From contig NC_092628.1 of NCBI RefSeq assembly GCF_039555335.1, forward strand, positions 70,399,706 through 70,463,705: a DNA stretch of 64,000 nucleotides, read 5' to 3'. Source of the DNA: Amphiura filiformis (taxonomy: Eukaryota; Echinodermata; Ophiuroidea; Amphilepidida; Amphiuridae). Each line of letters opens with the position of its first letter. Position 1 is the first letter of the stretch. The translations under genes and the position numbers were made by a program. Shown in pieces: positions 58,061 to 64,000 of this stretch. The notes under the pieces are model-generated. The model worked only from the letters and a program-made list of their open reading frames with translations. It had not been told where the DNA came from and searched no databases.

Positions 58061-59825
58061 ATCATGTAGCCACAAAAGATGCCTCAAATAAAAGTTCAAA
58101 TTTCCATTTACGAAAACGAGAATAACGTCTGATGAATAAAATATATCATTAACATAAAGTATAAACAGAAGTGGGTCCAATATTGATCCCTGTGGAACAC
58201 CACACTATATTAAGCTGTCAAAAATGTATTTCAATTATTTACAAACAATAAATCTACATACAACTACCACTCTCCTTGGCGTGGTACTCGTGTTTATAAA
58301 AATAATATTGTACGACAATACTTCTGGAATAATTTTTAAAGCACATTTATAATTGCAGTTCAAATTCCAAGATCCATGATCTAACCTTGTTAGTCATGAG
58401 CGGTCTTTCATTCCATCTACAGCCCGCACATGGAATGCACTCCCGCCTCACATTCCTGGAATTGTGAAACGGACCAGCTTCAAAAAGGAGGTTAATAGCT
58501 ATCTAGGCGCCAACCCGTCAGCTTTATCGTAATCATAACAGCTGTTAATGCCTTCATATGTCTTGACATAAAAAGCTATAAAAAAATAATGCTGTATAAC
58601 GATGTTTATATACAAAGATTAGATATTTAATTTTAACAGACAACATCACTATCAAATCTGCGTATGCTTACAAACATGTATATTCGTCTCAGATGAGCAT
58701 TGCTCTCAAGGAAAGTGTAATTATTTCATTATCAAAATATTTTATCATTAAACACGAAGATAAATATTTAATCAGTTCAAAAAGACTTCATTCCGATACA
58801 TACTGATACATTCCATTTGTATATAATTAATACAAAAGTCGTTTTTAAAAAGAGAATAGACCTACCTATAAAGTGGAATTATGATGGGTAAGATATTGGG
58901 TATTATCAAAGTATGAAGGAAACAATTATTTACAAGATCGAGGTAATTCATAGTAAATCTCGAGTGAAAGATCATATTTGGAATGCAATTTTATCGTGCT
59001 TATGGCCGCCAATTTGATCACATAAAGAATGCATTCATTTATAATTATATCAATAATCAACTATTGCCATGTTTCCGAGTAAAAAATATCAATTCTATAT
59101 ATACATGTATTAAAGCCATAATCATGTAGCCACAAAAGATGCCTCAAATAAAAGTTCAAATTTCCATTTATAAAAACGAGAATAACGTTAAATGAATAAA
59201 ATAAACAGAAGTGGATCCAATATTGATCCCTGTGGAACACCACAAATAATATATTAAGCTGTCAAAAATGTATTTCAATTATTTACAAACAATAAATCTA
59301 CATACAACTACACTCTCCTTGGCATGTTTAAAAAATAATATTGTACGACAATACTTCTGGAATAATTTTTAAAGCATATTTATAATGCTGTATAACGATT
59401 GCTCTCAAGGAAAGTGTAATTATTTCATTTAATATCAAAATATTTTATCACGAAACACGAAAATAAATATATATTCAGTTCAGTTCAAAAAGAACTTCAT
59501 TCCGATACTGATACATTCCATTTGTATAAATTTAATACAAAGGTCGTTTTTAAAAAAGAGAATAGACCTACATATAAAGTGGAATTATGATGGGTAAGAT
59601 ATTGGGTATTATCAAAGTATAAAGAAAATAATTATTTACATGATCGAGGTAATTCATAGTAAATCTCGAGTGAAAGATCATATTTGGAATGCTATTTTAT
59701 CGTGCTTATGGCCGGCAATTTGATCACATAAAGAATGCATTCATTTAATTATATCAATAATCAACTATTGATTTCCGAGTAAAAAAATATCAATTCTATA
59801 GGCCTATACATGAATTAAAGCCATA
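58061..59825. repeat. Tandem segmental duplication containing LINE fragments
   Basis: Unit 1 (58061-59120) and unit 2 (59121-59825) both start ATCATGTAGCCACAAAAGAT and end with (A)TTAAAGCCATA. Unit 2 is shorter by two blocks corresponding to about 58358-58588 and 58602-58700. On the minus strand each unit begins within a LINE reverse transcriptase piece (GVPQGSIL at about 58170-58200 and 59218-59245). Between the genes; no host gene seen. Confidence 0.75.
58386..58532 (+). mobile_element. LINE C-terminal fragment
   Basis: Plus-strand open stretch ending in TAA encodes RSFIPSTARTWNALPPHIPG and FKKEVNSYL, the usual last residues of CR1/Jockey-like pol proteins. Present only in unit 1 of the surrounding duplication. 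Confidence 0.65.
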
Positions 59826-60995
59826 CATATACGATTTGCGTCAAATTTTAATTTTGTTATTCTTTACCCAAAATGTTGAAATAATGTATATATAACTGTC
59901 AGGAAGAGGTTCTGCTCATTTTAAGTGAAAATATGTAAAGTGAAAGTCCCCGCCACCCCGGGTATTTGGCCGTTTACAGTGGCGTAGCCAGGGGGCAGCT
60001 GCCCCCCCCCCCCCCTGAGAAGTTTGGGAGGCCTTTTTTGTAATTTTGAGCCCATTTTTGACCATTTTCGTCAAAGTTTGCCACCCTCCCCTTGCCCCTT
60101 GCCTTGATGAAAATCACATTAAACATAATTATGTTAAATGGTATTCGACATTTAACATTACTGAAATTACATTATACTCAGGCTATTATACTTTGTAAAA
60201 TATAAACGCCCTCTTTAACTGGTTCAGTATCTCATTTGCACTGTAAACAACACTGCGTATAGACGAATCCAAATCCACGCATTCCTACACCTGACTAGCA
60301 GCTAGTTGGGTAGCCGTCGGCTACAATACACCCAAAATGTGAAATGATTCGGCCTTGGCGGAAATTTTAAACTGCATTCCATCACCGTTTTACATCTTCT
60401 GCGAAAACACAGGTAGACAAAAGAATGATTAAAGTTTACAGCACAATAGGCCCTACAGTTCCCTTTTGCAAAACACACAGCTTCTACATGGTCTATTCGC
60501 TGTTGAAGTGACATAATAATCGGATTAACTACACCATATCAAACGCTACAAATAAATGGATGTACTTGCGAATAAAAGGACTATGTATGAATAGATGCGA
60601 CGGGATTACCTGCGGAATTATCACTATTGTATTATTCTATTAACCCTCCTCGTCCTTGCATCTTCTCTAGGTGTTAGGCGGCTTTTATTTGCACAATAGG
60701 GCGCTCAAAACACCGGGTTGGTGCTAGCGGCTACCCAAAGATGTCCGACCAAATCAAGTATTTAAGAGACCTGGGCATTTATCATAAGTAACCATAGGTA
60801 CTGAGCAAGTTAGTAATAATTAAATTTTCAAAATTTCAGACTTTGGCCTGAGTGGATCAGATCGGATTACAAATACTATACTATACTATTTTGCATCAAC
60901 ATAACACTGTGTTTTGCCGTGACCACTTCACATTTGGGGTCCACACCCCATAACAAAATCTGTGAGTCCACACACCCCGGTCTGTCGCTGGACGT
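59826..60995. other. No gene seen; 3' flank of the helicase gene
   Basis: Includes a lone hAT-like end, CAGTGGCGTAGCCAGG at 59978, followed by a C run with no matching partner, and the repeat fragment at 60577-60672 shared with 16841-16930. The helicase 3' untranslated region may lie in the right part. Confidence 0.4.
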
Positions 60996-63652
60996 TCATC
61001 TCCTTGGAGCAAAGGGCGGTGTCTGTCTCCTCCAACATGGAAAATCACTAGCATTGACAACACAGTTGCCCGCTGAATAGTAGTCGATGAGTTCCCCCCA
61101 CTTCTTGTGAGTCTGAAGAAGCCACTTGTTGCCTGCAATATTAATAAGATATTGTGATTAATTAATACCATGTAATTTAATAATGAAACGAACGATATTA
61201 GTGTTATTACCACTTGGAATGTGGAGCAAACTTGCTTTGGTGTGAACATCCCTTTCCTCGTGCCCTTTATTTAAGGGATCTGTTTTGAGCGTTTCGACAG
61301 TATTTTCATTTTTTGAAATTCACGATATAATACAAATTTTATGACAAATTATTAAAATTTGACATTTTTCACATTTTTGATATATAAACAGTCCTTGAAG
61401 TAAATTTTATAAATCTAATGACATATTCTGGGAGGAAAAGCCGACGATCAATTGAAAATTTTGACCTTTCATATTGAAGATATGGATTTTTTGCCAAAAA
61501 GACCTAATTTTGTTTTTGGTGTTTTGGTGTTTTGGGAAAAAAATTCATATCTTCAATACGAAAGGTCAAAATTTTCAATTGATCGTCGACTTTTCATCCC
61601 ACCTACATACACTTTAAATATAAATCATCAGATTTATAAAGTTTACTTCGAGTACTGGGTAATATCAAAAATATCAATTTTTAATCATTTGCCATAAAAT
61701 GTGTATTACATTGCAAATTTCAAAAAAATCGAACTTATTTGATATCAGAAGGACATTCTTCGTATTCAGAATGCAATTCGATATGTCTGATGTGCTCTAA
61801 TGTCCCACAATAAATACTATCCAAACGTTCATACCCCACCCCTTAATCTAATGAAGTTCAACAAAGTAGGTAAACAGGAATAAGGAGAATCATACCAACA
61901 ATAATCAAGCCATGCTTAGCTCTCGTCAAAGCAACGTTCATCTGGTTCTCATCAGTGATGAAACCAAGGAACTTCTTCCTCCAACCAACGTTTGGCTTCT
62001 CTTCTATTTCAACTCGGGGAAGGGATCGCACGGTTGATAGAATAACGAAGTCCCATTCACTGCCTAAATGGGAAATAAATCAATGTTATTCAAAGTTTAG
62101 CAGCGGTACTCTTCTATTGCCATTTCTCACTCAGTTAACTTATTAGCATTATTTGTCAGATAATACAATATGATAAAACATCCAAAGTTCAAATATCAGA
62201 AAAATCTAGTTTTGAGAAAAAGCCTCTTTTGTATGGTAAATCTCTTTGATTTTTTTTCACAACTTAAAAGGGCTAGCCTATATTCCACCAAGAAAGCATC
62301 ATATCAATTTTAAACCATTTCAAATGAAAGAACTGTTAAAGTAGGCCTATAGGTTTTACATTGATGTCAAAACAAAATGCCAAAATTAGGTCCACATTTT
62401 TGTAGCCACTTGTTTTCATAAACGTTGGGGGTCATACAAACCCGTGTACCAAATTTGTCATTTTTTGTCACTCGTGTAACGATCTTCGCCTTGTTTGACT
62501 TTAAAGCACTATACTATATGAATATTTTCAAGAAAAATGTTTGACAATAACAGTCCTACTTACCCTGGCTTTTAATGACTGTCCGTACACTGATATCATT
62601 AAGGCCATATGAGCGTAGTTGGTCAAGTATCCTACTACACTGAAGCCGATACTGAGAGAGAACGACAATCCGAGATTCATCGAGGCCGCATCTTCTGACC
62701 AAAGCAACTGCAATACGAACCTGCGATTATGGGGGAAAAGACTTAGGTACTTTAATGCTTCACATATAACATGTAGCCTAAACGTAAAGAAATAATATCA
62801 TATCGATTTGATTTCTTCAAAGAGACGAATCAGATATATACATTTGAGAAAGGAAATATTGACAGTAAATATGGTGAATAGCCATCAAATGGATAGAGGG
62901 AGGGGCATTGGAGATACCTTGACACTGGACATTGTCATCAATTTTACAAAGGGTCGAAGAGATAGGCATATTATATCTATCTAACTGTGTTTGCCTTACA
63001 TACACTATACGAATACTTTTGTTTCTTTAATATTTTTTGTCCAAACATGTATTGGAAGAAATATGAATTTTAGCTTGCATGTTGATTTTCTGAAATAAAT
63101 ACTTATTTCTGAACAATAATACTTACAACATTATTTGCTTCCTGCAGGTTTGCTTTAGACATTTCATTGCCTTCAGCCGTGCGGACACTTAGAGTTTCCT
63201 CGGGACCTGAACTATGACAGAACACGTGTGGAGCATCACCTGGCCATATTGGATGTCGAAGAGGCGATGGTCGTCGTCTTATTGTTTCAGGTGTCACTAA
63301 TTTGCCTCCGTAGAAAGCTTCCGATGGGAAATGACATATTGCCTGGTGCTGAACAAATCAAACGATTCAAACTTACAATTTTATTTTCAAAAAAGTATAT
63401 TCAGATCGAATGTTATTTCCAAAAAGTGCTTTCTGACTCCTAACAGCAATTAGGGTTAAAACTATATATAAATTGTTTGTTAGAGAATTAGGATTAGTGG
63501 TAAGAGTTAGAATTATTTATGGATAGGCCGAAGATGAACAATAACTTACCATGCGATATTGTATCGTGAGCATTCTCATTTCCCTCTTGTATCTCTCTAG
63601 CAGGGATATTTCCATTTCCAAGACTTTTGCTGTTGGCTCTTGAATGATTGGT
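60996..63652 (-). CDS. HELZ2-like superfamily 1 helicase, last five exons (partial)
   Basis: C-terminal end of a UPF1-type RNA/DNA helicase. Exons (minus strand): 63550-63652, 63127-63348, 62564-62720, 61896-62063, 60996-61132, with GT..AG junctions and agreeing phases. Stop TGA at 60996-60998. About 262 residues visible; the rest lies beyond the right edge, since the first base of the 63652 exon completes a codon from outside. Motifs: TIQYRM (motif IV region) then HQAICHFPSEAFYGGKL; RIVVLSQYRLQ; SQGSEWDFVILSTVRSLP (motif V); FLGFITDENQMNVALTRAKH (motif VI); NASDFP near the end. SQGSEW, KKFLGF and the residues after motif VI closely follow vertebrate HELZ2, an interferon-inducible helicase. 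Related ZNFX1-type helicases are the alternative. Expanded families of such helicases are common in marine invertebrates, so orthology to HELZ2 is not claimed. Confidence 0.88.
61271..61846. mobile_element. TTAA-bounded long foldback, family C copy 3
   Basis: Begins TTAAGGGATCTGTTTTGAGC and ends CATACCCCACCCCTTAA, so it is inserted in the opposite orientation to the other two copies. Same paired arms around CATATTGAAGATATGGATTT. Located in the last intron of the helicase gene, about 50 bp from the exon at 61896. Confidence 0.8.
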
Positions 63653-64000
63653 CTGGAATTAAAACAAGTATGCTATATTTGAGGTGTGAATAAAGCAAAT
63701 TTGATAGTAAAGTGCTCTTTCCTGTCTCGGGATATCCTTACAAAAATATACTTGTGATGACAAATGAACACACAAATATACTCACAAACCAACCTGCCTT
63801 CAGAATAATACTACCACTAATATGCACACACCCCACCCCCACCCCCACACAGACCCCCCACCCCACATCACACACAAACACCCCCCATCCGCACACCAAC
63901 AACCCCCATACCCCCATACACACACACACACCGAGCTGCACGAAACATCTATTACTGTGCTGCTAATTTTGATGTGGGAATAGAGCAACTTTGATAGTAA
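63653..64000. repeat. Intron edge with C/A-rich simple repeat
   Basis: CACACACCCCACCCCCACCC-type sequence at 63820-63935 lies inside the helicase gene. I find no further exon up to the right edge. A TTTGATAGTAAA word occurs twice (about 63699 and 63991). Confidence 0.5.

Noticed and set aside
63738-63988. Val/Gly/Cys-rich open frames on the minus strand
   Set aside because: Translation of a C/A simple repeat inside a helicase intron.

Overview
This is a window of animal nuclear DNA: split genes with GT..AG introns, an AT-rich background with frequent acatgtacatg runs, and very many short foldback transposons. The gene content, the repeat style and a tRNA-derived SINE suggest a marine invertebrate deuterostome, probably an echinoderm or hemichordate. 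The species cannot be read from the sequence.

Layout. (1) 1-7200, minus strand: a second, incomplete copy of a SLC25A39/40-type mitochondrial carrier gene (exons 1-5 only, with the exon 3 splice acceptor missing), beside a fossil tyrosine-recombinase retroelement. (2) 7200-12340: repeats only. (3) 12339-25249, minus strand: a complete ten-exon SLC25A39/40 gene (355 aa, all splice phases consistent). Its introns hold hAT-like and TTAA-flanked elements, some nested. (4) 25250-30700: foldback elements and a broken LINE. (5) 30728-44633, plus strand: a complete methionine synthase reductase gene (MTRR; 11 coding exons, 774 aa). (6) 48860-56640, minus strand: an eight-exon gene for a small receptor-like protein with signal peptide, EMI domain, one EGF-like module, one membrane span and a cytoplasmic tail carrying a 12-residue Lys-Pro repeat and three YxxM motifs. 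I do not recognise it as a named gene. (7) 60996-right edge, minus strand: the last five exons of a HELZ2-like superfamily 1 helicase, continuing out of the window.

The genes do not form an evident pathway. The carrier (mitochondrial glutathione import) and MTRR (reactivation of cobalamin-dependent methionine synthase) both touch sulfur and redox metabolism and point away from each other across about 5.5 kb, but shared regulation is not shown.

Most of the remaining DNA is mobile. At least five non-autonomous elements have perfect 8-bp target duplications (hAT-type). Two families are bounded by TTAA (piggyBac-type target): one with two copies, one with three long foldback copies, all lying in introns. 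Other foldbacks begin ATATGTGAC. One mariner-type derivative is flanked by TA and keeps a transposase C-terminal remnant.
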